From NCBI RefSeq assembly GCF_014851765.1, contig NZ_JACVAI010000009.1, positions 1 to 64,000 on the forward strand: a stretch of 64,000 nt of DNA, written 5' to 3'. A program made the translations under genes and the position numbers. The number at the start of each line of letters is the position of its first letter. Position 1 is the first letter of the stretch. The notes under the pieces were generated by a model. That model was given only the letters and a program-made list of their open reading frames with translations, did no database searches and was not told where the DNA came from. Below are positions 45,019-52,957 of the stretch, one piece after another. The stretch is from Pseudomonas sp. PDM04 (GTDB lineage: Bacteria > Pseudomonadota > Gammaproteobacteria > Pseudomonadales > Pseudomonadaceae).

Positions 45019-45985
45019 CGGAGCCCTGTTGTTAGAGGGAGGCAGTTGGGCCAGCTTGTGGATACCGGCGCCCGAATTGCAGCAATTGCTGGTGTTCAGC
45101 GTCAGCCATGCCCTGGCGTGCGCGCTGCTGTGCGGGGCGGTCTGGCTGTTGTTGCCGGCGCGCTACCGTGCGCCGTTGCCGTGGAGCCCGCTGTTCATTT
45201 TCAGCCTGGCGTTCTTCGTGCCGGTGATCGGCATGCTCGGGGTGGTGCTGTCGATCTTCCCGGCGCTGTACCTGCCGCGCAAACGTGACAAGCAGGCCTG
45301 GCAGGCAGTGGGCATCCCGGACCTGCCGTATCGCGCGCAACAACAGGTGCATTCGCCGATCTTCGCCGACGGTGGTTTGCAGGATGTGTTGCGCCATGCC
45401 CCCGATCCGGATCAGCGCCTGGCCGCCCTGGTGGCCACGCGACGCATGCCGGGCAAGGAAGCGGTGCCGATCCTCAAACTGGCACTGGGCGACCCGAGCG
45501 ACGACGTGCGCCTGCTGGCGTACTCGATGCTCGACAAGCAGGAAAGCGACATCAACCTGCACATCCAGATCGCCCTCGGGCAACTGGTCGGTGCCAGCCC
45601 CGCCGCTGCCGGTGCGTTGCATGCCACCCTGGCGCGCTGGTATTGGGAGTTGGCCTATCTCGGCCTGGCCCAGGGCAGTGTGCTCGACCACGTGCTCGAG
45701 CAGGCCGCCGACCATGCCGATCAGGGCCTGCAAGCGGGCGAGGGCGGCGAACTGTTCCTGCTCGCCGGGCGCATTGCCCTGGTGCGCGGCGACATCGAGC
45801 GCGCCGAAGTGCTCCTGCACCAGGCCCAGGACGACGGCATGGACCCGGCCCAGGTGCTGCCGTTTCACGCCGAACTGGCGTTCGAGGCCGGGCGCTACTC
45901 GGAAATCCCCGGGCTGCTCGCGCAACTTCCCGAGAAAACCCGTCAGCGGCCTCCGTTCGCTGAGCTGGTGAGGAGCTGGACATGA
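44996..45985 (+). CDS. pelE: PelE, inner membrane TPR protein of the Pel synthase
   Basis: PelE is a synthase-complex component with two N-terminal membrane helices and cytoplasmic TPR repeats that bind PelF. The 329-residue product has hydrophobic stretches LLVFSVSHALACALLCGAVWLLL and PLFIFSLAFFVPVIGMLGVVLSIF within the first 90 residues. A helical region follows with LAYLGLAQGSVLDHVLEQAADHADQGLQAGEGGELFLLAGRIALVRGDIERAEVLLHQAQDDG. Its ATG lies inside the end of pelD, and its stop overlaps pelF by 4 bases. Confidence 0.93.
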   Translation: MISKWLFSGALLLEGGSWASLWIPAPELQQLLVFSVSHALACALLCGAVWLLLPARYRAPLPWSPLFIFSLAFFVPVIGMLGVVLSIFPALYLPRKRDKQAWQAVGIPDLPYRAQQQVHSPIFADGGLQDVLRHAPDPDQRLAALVATRRMPGKEAVPILKLALGDPSDDVRLLAYSMLDKQESDINLHIQIALGQLVGASPAAAGALHATLARWYWELAYLGLAQGSVLDHVLEQAADHADQGLQAGEGGELFLLAGRIALVRGDIERAEVLLHQAQDDGMDPAQVLPFHAELAFEAGRYSEIPGLLAQLPEKTRQRPPFAELVRSWT

Positions 45986-47496
45986 ATCATCAGCAAGAGG
46001 CGCCGTTGGCCGACATCTGCCTGCTGCTCGAAGGCACCTGGCCTTACGTGCGAGGTGGCGTGTCGAGCTGGATCCACCAGATGATCCTCGGCCTGCCGGA
46101 GCTGACCTTCTCGGTGATGTTCATTGGCGGTCAACGTTCGGCCTACCCGGCGCGGCGCTACGAAGTGCCGTCCAATGTGCTGCACATCGAAGAAGTGTTT
46201 CTCGAGGATGCGACTCATCCGGTCAACACCCGTGGTACGCCACGCGAAGCCTATCAACAGCAGTTCATGGACCTGTATCGCTTCCTGCATCACCCGGATG
46301 CGCCGGAGCCCGAACTGGGCGAACGCCTGCTCGATTGCATCGCCCAAGGGCAGATGACCCTCGACGACGTGTTGCGCAGCCGCGCCAGTTGGGAGGCATT
46401 GAGCGAGGGCTATCGCCTGCATTGCGCCGACCCGTCCTTCGTCAATTATTTCTGGACCCTGCGCTCGATGCAGTCGCCGTTGCTGATGCTCGCCGAAGCA
46501 TCGCGCAAGATGCCGCGCGCGCGGATGCTGCATTCGGTGTCCACCGGATACGCCGGGTTGCTGGGGTGCATCCTCAAGCAACGCTGGAAGTGCCATTACC
46601 TGCTCAGCGAGCACGGCATCTACACCAAGGAACGCAAGATCGACCTGGCCCAGGCCAGCTGGATCGCCGAGAGTTCCGGCCAGGCGCTCAACCGCAGCCT
46701 CGACGCCGGCTCTGGGTATATCCGGACCCTGTGGGTGCGTTTCTTCGAGCGCATCGGCCAGCTGACCTACAACAGCGCCGACAACATCATCGCGTTGTAT
46801 GACGGCAACCGTCAGCGTCAGATCAAGGACGGTGCCGACCCGGCGCGCACGCAGGTGATTCCCAACGGCATCGACCTGCCGCAGTGGACGGCGGCCCTGG
46901 AATCCCGTGCACCGGGCATTGCCCCGGTGGTGGGGTTGATCGGGCGGGTGGTGCCGATCAAGGACGTGAAGACGTTCCTGCGGGCCATGCGCGGCGTGAT
47001 CAGCGCCATGCCCGAGGCCGAAGGCTGGATCGTCGGCCCCGAGGAGGAAGACCCGGAGTACGTCAGCGAATGCCGCAGCCTGATGGCCAGCCTGGGGCTG
47101 GAGGGCAAGGTGCATTTCCTCGGCTTCCAGCGCATCCAGGAGATCCTGCCGCAACTCGGGTTGATGGTGCTGACCTCGATCAGCGAGGCGCAACCGCTGG
47201 TGATCCTCGAAGCCTGGGCTGCCGGCACGCCGGTGGTCAGCAGCGACGTGGGCTCGTGCCGCGAACTGATCGAAGGCGGCAGCGCCGAAGACCGCGACCT
47301 CGGGATGGCCGGCAAGGTGGTGGCGATTGCCGATCCACAGGCCACCTGCACCGCGATCCTCGAACTGCTGCGCAACCCGCAACGCTGGCACGACGCCCAG
47401 GCCAGTGGCCTGCTGCGGGTCAATCGTTACTACACCGAAGCCTTGATGCTGCAGCGCTACCGCGACCTGTATCAAGCAGCCATGGAGAACAGTTGA
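45982..47496 (+). CDS. pelF: PelF, Pel glycosyltransferase
   Basis: PelF is the cytosolic GT4-type glycosyltransferase that polymerises Pel, using UDP-GalNAc. The 504-residue product begins ADICLLLEGTWPYVRGGVSSWIHQMILGLPELTFSVMFIGGQ, a strong PelF signature. The C-terminal half has IPNGIDLPQW, VGLIGRVVPIKDVKTFLRAM and the EX7E donor-binding motif, Glu402 and Glu410 in SEAQPLVILEAWAAGTPVVSS. GGAG lies 6 bases before the ATG. pelX at the head of the operon would supply its substrate. Confidence 0.95.
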   Translation: MNHQQEAPLADICLLLEGTWPYVRGGVSSWIHQMILGLPELTFSVMFIGGQRSAYPARRYEVPSNVLHIEEVFLEDATHPVNTRGTPREAYQQQFMDLYRFLHHPDAPEPELGERLLDCIAQGQMTLDDVLRSRASWEALSEGYRLHCADPSFVNYFWTLRSMQSPLLMLAEASRKMPRARMLHSVSTGYAGLLGCILKQRWKCHYLLSEHGIYTKERKIDLAQASWIAESSGQALNRSLDAGSGYIRTLWVRFFERIGQLTYNSADNIIALYDGNRQRQIKDGADPARTQVIPNGIDLPQWTAALESRAPGIAPVVGLIGRVVPIKDVKTFLRAMRGVISAMPEAEGWIVGPEEEDPEYVSECRSLMASLGLEGKVHFLGFQRIQEILPQLGLMVLTSISEAQPLVILEAWAAGTPVVSSDVGSCRELIEGGSAEDRDLGMAGKVVAIADPQATCTAILELLRNPQRWHDAQASGLLRVNRYYTEALMLQRYRDLYQAAMENS

Positions 47497-48870
47497 ATGG
47501 CCGGCATTGGCTTCGAACTGCGCAAGATCCTCTCGCGCGATTCCTACACCGCGACCCTGCACGCCTACGTGTACGCCGGCCTGATCAGTTCCGGGCCCTG
47601 GGTGCTGTCGATCATCAGCGTGATGCTGGTGGGCATCATCAGCCTGGGCCTGGTGATCCCCAATACGCTGGTGGGACAGTTCCTGGTCACGGTGACGTAC
47701 CTGATGGCCACCTCGCTGATTCTGACCGGTGGCCTGCAGTTGTACTTCACCCGCTTCGTGTCCGACCGGTTGTTCGAGCACAAGTACGAGCAGATCCTGC
47801 CCAACCTGCTGGGCATCCTGTTGCTGGTCACGCTCGCGGCCGGGGTGCTGGGGATCATCGTGCTGAGCCTGTTGTTCGACCAGCCGCTACTCTACCGCTT
47901 GCTGGTGCTGGCGAACTTCGTGGTGCTGTGCAACCTGTGGCTGGTGATCATCTTCCTGTCGGGGATGAAGGCCTATAACCGCATTCTGCTGGTGATGCTG
48001 GTGGGCTACACGCTGATGGTGGCCAGCGCCTATGTGCTGAGTTTCCTGAAGATACCGGGCCTGTTGCTGGCGCTGTTGATCGGCCACAGCACCCTGCTGT
48101 TCCTGTACCTCTATGACATCCTGCGCGAGTACCGGGCGGAGAAACTGATCGCCTTCGATTTCCTCGACCGCCGCCAGGCCTTCCTCAGCCTGCTGGCCAC
48201 CGGGTTCTTCTACAACTTCGGCATCTGGGTCGACAAGTTCCTGTTCTGGTTCAACCCCGGCACATCGAACGAGGTCATCGGCCCGTTGCGTGCCTCCATC
48301 CTGTACGACCTGCCGATCTTCCTTGCCTACCTGGCGATCATCCCCGGGATGGCGGTGTTCCTGGTGCGCATCGAAACCGATTTCGCCGAATGGTACGACC
48401 GCTTGTTCCGGGCCATCCGCGAAGGCGAAACCCTGCAGCACATCGGCTCGCTGAAAACCGAAATGACCCTGTCGATCCGTCAGGGTCTGCTGGAAATCTG
48501 CAAGGTCCAGGGCCTGACCGTGGTGCTGTTGTTCCTCTTCGCCCCGCGCCTGCTCGACTGGCTGGGCATGTCCAGCTACTACCTGCCGCTGTTCTACATC
48601 GACCTGATCGGCGTGAGCATCCAGGTGGTGTTCATGGCGTTGCTCAACGTGTTCTTCTACTTGGACAAACGCACCGTGGTTCTGGAGTTGTGCGTATTGT
48701 TCGCGGTGTTGAACGGCGCGTTGACGCTGCTCAGCATGCACCTGGGCCCGAGCTTCTTCGGCTACGGCTTCACCCTGTCGTTGCTGGTGTGTGTATTGCT
48801 CGGTTTACACCGACTGTCCACGGCACTGGAAGACCTGGAGTACGACACCTTCATGCTCTCGACGCGGTAA
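47497..48870 (+). CDS. pelG: PelG, Wzx-like inner membrane transporter of Pel
   Basis: A 457-residue polytopic membrane protein (about 12 helices) of the MOP/PST exporter superfamily that works with PelD, PelE and PelF in synthesis and translocation. It begins MAGIGFELRKILSRDSYTATLHAYVYAGLISSGPWVLSIISVMLVG and contains FYNFGIWVDKFLFWFNPGTSNEVIGPLRASILYDLPIFLAYLAIIPGMAVFLVRIETDF. Both blocks are characteristic of PelG. Its start follows directly on the pelF stop codon, closing the pelXABCDEFG operon. A single REP hairpin follows the stop. Confidence 0.95.
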   Translation: MAGIGFELRKILSRDSYTATLHAYVYAGLISSGPWVLSIISVMLVGIISLGLVIPNTLVGQFLVTVTYLMATSLILTGGLQLYFTRFVSDRLFEHKYEQILPNLLGILLLVTLAAGVLGIIVLSLLFDQPLLYRLLVLANFVVLCNLWLVIIFLSGMKAYNRILLVMLVGYTLMVASAYVLSFLKIPGLLLALLIGHSTLLFLYLYDILREYRAEKLIAFDFLDRRQAFLSLLATGFFYNFGIWVDKFLFWFNPGTSNEVIGPLRASILYDLPIFLAYLAIIPGMAVFLVRIETDFAEWYDRLFRAIREGETLQHIGSLKTEMTLSIRQGLLEICKVQGLTVVLLFLFAPRLLDWLGMSSYYLPLFYIDLIGVSIQVVFMALLNVFFYLDKRTVVLELCVLFAVLNGALTLLSMHLGPSFFGYGFTLSLLVCVLLGLHRLSTALEDLEYDTFMLSTR

Positions 48871-48881
48871 AGTGTTGCCCC

Positions 48882-48909
48882 TGTGGGGGCGAGCAGGTTC
48901 GCTCCCACA
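48882..48909. repeat. Degenerate REP hairpin after pelG
   Basis: TGTGGGGGCGAGCAGGTTCG-CTCCCACA is an imperfect palindrome related to the REP core but lacking its full arms. It lies 12 bases after the pelG stop. The rest of the gap to 49128 shows no further gene or clear terminator. Confidence 0.7.
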
Positions 48910-49128
48910 ATGCTTTTCGCCAGACAGCCGGCGGTCGGCCCCACTTGAAACACCAAGGTCCGCTGCTAGCCTTGATCTCTCGGAGCTGCCGGCTCATCGC
49001 GATGTGTTCCGGGCCATCCCTTGACTCGAGCACGGCTCGACCCCTCAAGCCGACCCTCGCCCAACCCCTCATCGACTCCTGGCAAACTCTCCGACGCATG
49101 TCCTCCACTCACGCTTTGGAGATAACGC

Positions 49129-49956
49129 ATGAACGCACAGGAGATCCTGCTCACCCGCGTCACGCCCGCCTACTGGCGCGTCACCTTCCATAACCCGCCG
49201 TACAACATCTACGGCCCGCAAACCATGCCGCAGCTGAACGAAGTGATCACCGCGCTCGAGACCGATCCGCAGGTCAAGGTCGTGGTGTTCGACAGCGACG
49301 TTCCGGGTTTCTTCCTGACCCACTATGACTTCGTGCCGCCCCTGACGGACACCACGAGCATGCCCAACGGCCCCACCGGCCTGCCGCCGCTGCCCGACAT
49401 GCTGGTGCGCCTGAGCAAGGCGCCGGTGGTGTCCATCGCCTCGATCCGCGGCCGTGCCACCGGCGTCGGCAGCGAGCTGGCGCTGGCCAGCGACATGCGC
49501 TTCGCCAGCCGCGAAAAAGCCATTCTGTCGCAATGGGAAATCGGCGCCGCGCTGGTCCCCGGTGGCGGCCCCATGGCCCGTCTGCCACGGCTGATGGGAC
49601 GTGGCCGGGCACTGGAAGTGCTGCTCACCGGCAATGACATCGACGGCGAACTCGCCGAACGCTACGGCTACGTCAACCGCGCGTTCCCCGATGCCGAACT
49701 CGACGCTTTCGTCGACACCATCGCCCGGCGCATCGCGCGCTTCGACAAGCAGTCGATCAGCGAAATCAAACGCCTGGTCGATGCCTCGAGCCTGCCGCCG
49801 AATGAGGCCATCGCCGCCGAGTGGGACGGGTTCATCGGTTCGGTGAAACGCCCGGCGGCGCAGCAACGAATCAAGCAGTTGATGGAGCTTGGCCTGCAGG
49901 AAAAAGCCGACGTGGAAATACGCCTGGCGCATCACACCGGCACCCTCGGTGAATAA
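49129..49956 (+). CDS. Enoyl-CoA hydratase/isomerase-fold protein
   Basis: A 275-residue crotonase-superfamily protein. The N-terminal segment is YWRVTFHNPPYNIYGPQTMPQLNEVITALETDPQVKVVVFDSDVPGFFLTHYDF. The oxyanion hole region is APVVSIASIRGRATGVGSELALASDMRFASREKAILSQWEIGAALVPGGGPMARLPRLMGRGRALEVLLTGNDID. The exact acyl-CoA reaction cannot be told, since the usual hydratase glutamates are not clearly placed. GGAG lies 7 bases upstream. It precedes ohr on the same strand by 30 bases. Confidence 0.83.
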   Translation: MNAQEILLTRVTPAYWRVTFHNPPYNIYGPQTMPQLNEVITALETDPQVKVVVFDSDVPGFFLTHYDFVPPLTDTTSMPNGPTGLPPLPDMLVRLSKAPVVSIASIRGRATGVGSELALASDMRFASREKAILSQWEIGAALVPGGGPMARLPRLMGRGRALEVLLTGNDIDGELAERYGYVNRAFPDAELDAFVDTIARRIARFDKQSISEIKRLVDASSLPPNEAIAAEWDGFIGSVKRPAAQQRIKQLMELGLQEKADVEIRLAHHTGTLGE

Positions 49957-49986
49957 ACAGCACTTTATCGATCAGGAGTCATCGTC

Positions 49987-50409
49987 ATGAGCACTGGATT
50001 GGAAACCGTTCTGTACACCGCAAAAACCCAGGTCGTCGGTGGACGCACTGGCACCGGCAAGTCGAGCGATGGAGAGCTTGAGGTGACGTTGAGCTCACCG
50101 GGCTCGGGCAAGCCGGGCACCAACCCGGAACAACTATTCGCCGTCGGCTACTCCGCCTGCTTCCTGGGCGCGTTGCAAGTGGCGGCCGGGCAACAGAAAG
50201 TCAAACTGCCGCAGGACACCGAGGTGAATGCCGAGGTGGATTTGGGCAAGACCAAAAATGGCGAGTTTCAGTTGGCGGTTCGGTTGAATGTGAAGATTTC
50301 CGGGTTGGAGGACAAGGTGAAGAAGGAACTGGTCGACGCGGCGCACGAGATTTGCCCGTATTCGCGGATGACCCGGGGGCATGTTTCGGTGGACTTGCAG
50401 GTGGGGTGA
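49987..50409 (+). CDS. ohr: Organic hydroperoxide resistance protein Ohr
   Basis: Ohr is a thiol peroxidase of the OsmC superfamily that reduces fatty-acid and other organic hydroperoxides, using lipoyl groups as reductant. The 140-residue product carries both catalytic cysteines, Cys58 (GYSACFLGAL) and Cys123 (HEICPYSRMTRGHV). The N-terminal LYTAKTQVVGGRTGTGKSSDGELEVTLSSPGSGKPGTNPEQLFAVGY is also typical. GGAG is 8 bases upstream. No OhrR gene is in the immediate neighbourhood. A hairpin terminator follows. Confidence 0.93.
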   Translation: MSTGLETVLYTAKTQVVGGRTGTGKSSDGELEVTLSSPGSGKPGTNPEQLFAVGYSACFLGALQVAAGQQKVKLPQDTEVNAEVDLGKTKNGEFQLAVRLNVKISGLEDKVKKELVDAAHEICPYSRMTRGHVSVDLQVG

Positions 50410-50415
50410 AGGCTG

Positions 50416-50439
50416 GGCAGCCCCAAAGCTGCCTTTTTC
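50416..50439 (+). terminator. Terminator of ohr
   Basis: GGCAGC and GCTGCC pair around a six-base loop and run into TTTTT. It lies 7 bases after the ohr stop. The gap to the minus-strand gene ending at 50554 holds nothing else recognisable. Confidence 0.78.
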
Positions 50440-50553
50440 GTTCCCTGATGAAATGACTATCCCGCCGCCCCTGTGATCGCCCACTCAGCTTTCACAGGGG
50501 CTCACCCGAAGCCGTCACCCTCGCTGCCGAATCCGGCAACTCGGCGCAAAGCC

Positions 50554-51201
50554 TCAGACCACCACCGGATAACAGGCATCACCCCACAGCGTTTCCGGGT
50601 TGTCCAGCATCAGCAGGATGATCACCGGCACCAGCTTGCCGAGGAGGTTGGAGCAGTCGCGCAACTGACCCCGGTTGACGCTGCTGTTCCAGGTTGCGCC
50701 CCCATGCATGACCTGGTTGCGCAGTGTGTAGATCCGGTTGAACAGAACGCCGAGTACGGCGGGGGTATTGCGGTTGGCCAATGCCTGCTGTGCGGTGCGC
50801 CGACCGCTGGCAAAACGTTCGGTCCACTGTTGTTCGCTGATCTTGCCGTTCTGGTGCTCCCAGAAGCTCTGGAACACGAAAGGGTTGTCGAGCAATGCGC
50901 GAATGCTGCCGGAAAACTCGGACCAGACCAGATTCTCGATCAGGTTGGCCGTATCGAGAGTGCACAGCTTGTCCAGGAACGCCTTGAACGTCGATTGCTC
51001 GGAGAGGCGGTATTGCTCATCGATGTCGGTGGCGTACGCGGAGTTGAAGGCAATCCACAGGAAAATGAAACGCCCATCGACATCCTCGGCCTGCTCGGCA
51101 CGGCTGAGCCAACTCAGCGCCCGATGAACGCGCAACGTGAGATTGGGATGATGATGTTCACGCTCCAGGCGATGGCGAGTCTTGAGGGTCTGATGGTCCA
51201 T
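50554..51201 (-). CDS. HEPN-like protein of unknown function
   Basis: A soluble, largely helical 215-residue protein. Near the C-terminus RIYTLRNQVMHGGATWNSSVN contains an Rx4H motif (Arg161, Asn162, His166), the hallmark of HEPN RNases and HEPN-like Apea/Abi-type proteins. The N-terminal block HRALSWLSRAEQAEDVDGRFIFLWIAFNSAYA is typical of HEPN domains in prokaryotic accessory proteins. Without a structure this cannot be called an active RNase. The ATG at 51201 is chosen because AAGGA lies 8 bases upstream; the ATG at 51222 has no such site. It is divergent from the 491-residue protein gene across about 216 bases. Confidence 0.7.
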   Translation of the reverse strand: MDHQTLKTRHRLEREHHHPNLTLRVHRALSWLSRAEQAEDVDGRFIFLWIAFNSAYATDIDEQYRLSEQSTFKAFLDKLCTLDTANLIENLVWSEFSGSIRALLDNPFVFQSFWEHQNGKISEQQWTERFASGRRTAQQALANRNTPAVLGVLFNRIYTLRNQVMHGGATWNSSVNRGQLRDCSNLLGKLVPVIILLMLDNPETLWGDACYPVVV

Positions 51202-51307
51202 GGTTCCGGTCCTTGATGTCATGGCGCACGCGAACGGCCAGCGGCGTGTCTGAAAAGTTTACATATTCGGCGTTGAATACCGCCGTGGATAGAGAAGCGT
51301 CTAGCCA

Positions 51308-51341
51308 GCAGGTTACAACCTGCACCCATTGTTTACCTGTA
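51308..51341. promoter_or_regulatory. Candidate operator between the divergent HEPN and 491-aa genes
   Basis: GCAGGTTACAACCTGC (51308-51323) is a 16-base palindrome with two non-pairing central bases. Eight bases later comes TTTACCTGTA (51332-51341), which recurs exactly before the WYL regulator at 57792-57801. ACCTG half-sites occur three times in 34 bases, in both orientations. This arrangement would suit a dimeric regulator; binding is inferred. Confidence 0.5.
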
Positions 51342-51417
51342 CGGACAGACAACGTGGACGAGACTCGTGCTTTTGCTTAGGGTATGGCCATTCGATATTA
51401 CCTGCAAGGCAGTCTTC

Positions 51418-52893
51418 ATGAAGCGCGAACAGTTCCTGGCACAACCTGAAGTCGAGGCTTTCGTAGCATGGCTGGTGGCGAATTTACCCACGCTCACCTT
51501 CAAACTTCATTTCAAATCGAGCAAGTTCGTGCCGGGCGGATTGCAGGTGGAAGTCCGGGGTTTCGAGCAAGTGCTGGAGCATTACCGGTGGAAGGCCAGC
51601 TGGCAGGACTCCAACCAAAGCGCCGTGGACTCGCAAACCTGGGCCGAAACTCAACGCTCGCTCGGGCAACTGCGCGAATGGCTGACCAGTGCTGTCAATC
51701 GTCGGGATGAACAACAAACGCTGCAGGCGTGCCTGCAGATTCTTCGTTGGGGGGGCGTGCGAGGAGCCATACCGTTTTTGCATCGGCTGGCTGCCGAGGG
51801 GGAGCTGTCGAGCTACCTGAAAAAAATGGCGGTGCTGATGTCGCTCGATGGCGACAATGACCTGGATGATCTCGACGCCCTCAGTGTCGAGCGTTTCGAT
51901 TCGGGCCTGACCAAGATTCATGCCTTGCTCGATGCCTCGGGTTCGCCCATCTACGACAGCCGCGTCGGTGCTGCCATCGGCATGCTGTACTCGCTGTTTC
52001 GCCAGCAATGGACGGGAAGCCGCAAACCCCTGCTGGCGTTCCCGTCCGGCGGCGCTCGCGGCAGCCAGATCCGCAACTCCCGGGCGTTCCTGAACGGGTT
52101 GGTGGCGCCACAGTTTTCCCAGGTCAGTTATGAAAAATGGGCACGCTGGCAAGTGCGGCTGGGCTGGATCATCCGAGCGGTGCTGGAGCGCACCGACTGG
52201 TTCGCCGAACAAGGGGCGCTGCCTGCGCGCTGTCATGCGTTCGAGGCCAGCCTGTTCATGCTCGGCTATGACTTGCGCTGCTTCGATCTGCCGCTGGCGC
52301 CCGATCCCAAAAAGGCCGCAGCGGCGGTGGAGGATGAGTCTGAACGCGACACCGGCTGGGTACCGACCGGCCATCCTTTCAGTCAGGTCATCAAGGATTA
52401 TCTGGCCTTCCGCCAGACCGGTCTGCCGGATGAAAAAGCGTCCTTTGTTGAATGGCTGATGACCCTGCCTCGCAAAGGAAAAACCCTCACCCGCTCTACC
52501 GCGCAGGGTTACTGCTTTGCGTTTTCCATCGCGGAGTTCGACCTGTTCGAACGCCCCCTCGAAGAACTCGAACGCATCGCCGCTGGCGGCGAGGACGGGC
52601 TGTGCGCGGCACTGGCGACCCCGACGCTGCAACCCTTCACCCTCGGTGATGAGCGGGCCGATGTCTGCCTGGTGGATGTACTGATCACGGGCCGTGCGTA
52701 CCAGCAAGGGCTGACGGAACAGGCACGCATCGACTTGATCCTGGCTGCCGGCCACGCCGGCAAGAAGAACGCCGCAAAAACACTGATGTCAGTGGGTCGC
52801 AACGTGGGCATGCACTTCGGGCTGCTCGATGCGCAGTATTTGCCGACGCCGCTGTTCGAACAGTTTTTCAGTGGCTGCTCGCTCGACGCCTGA
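51418..52893 (+). CDS. Uncharacterised 491-aa protein in the defence-like island
   Basis: I do not recognise a function. The 491-residue protein is soluble, with no signal peptide or membrane helix. Points visible: a recurring helical style, the motif SGSPIYDSRVGAAIGMLYSLFRQQW near residue 178, LLAFPSGGARGSQIRNSRAFLNGL shortly after, and a conserved-looking tail with FHLGxx-free Trp- and Arg-rich helices. YDSRV(A/G)AA-type segments occur in several uncharacterised prokaryotic proteins next to restriction or Abi genes, but I cannot name the family. The ATG at 51418 follows CAAGGC. The nuclease-helicase gene starts 64 bases after its stop on the same strand, so the two may form one operon. Confidence 0.65.
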   Translation: MKREQFLAQPEVEAFVAWLVANLPTLTFKLHFKSSKFVPGGLQVEVRGFEQVLEHYRWKASWQDSNQSAVDSQTWAETQRSLGQLREWLTSAVNRRDEQQTLQACLQILRWGGVRGAIPFLHRLAAEGELSSYLKKMAVLMSLDGDNDLDDLDALSVERFDSGLTKIHALLDASGSPIYDSRVGAAIGMLYSLFRQQWTGSRKPLLAFPSGGARGSQIRNSRAFLNGLVAPQFSQVSYEKWARWQVRLGWIIRAVLERTDWFAEQGALPARCHAFEASLFMLGYDLRCFDLPLAPDPKKAAAAVEDESERDTGWVPTGHPFSQVIKDYLAFRQTGLPDEKASFVEWLMTLPRKGKTLTRSTAQGYCFAFSIAEFDLFERPLEELERIAAGGEDGLCAALATPTLQPFTLGDERADVCLVDVLITGRAYQQGLTEQARIDLILAAGHAGKKNAAKTLMSVGRNVGMHFGLLDAQYLPTPLFEQFFSGCSLDA

Positions 52894-52919
52894 CCCGCAG
52901 ACGACACTGATATCAGTGT
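52781..52919. repeat. Pair of near-identical CACTGA-TRTCAGTG palindromes
   Basis: CACTGATGTCAGTG at 52781-52794 is inside the 3' end of the 491-aa gene. ACACTGATATCAGTGT, a perfect 16-base palindrome, is at 52904-52919, between that gene and the nuclease-helicase gene. They differ at one central base over 14 positions and lie 124 bases apart. Their role (operator, or RNA hairpin) is unknown. Confidence 0.72.
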
Positions 52920-52957
52920 GAAACGTCCCTGGGCGCTTCACCAACCTGGATGCGCCC

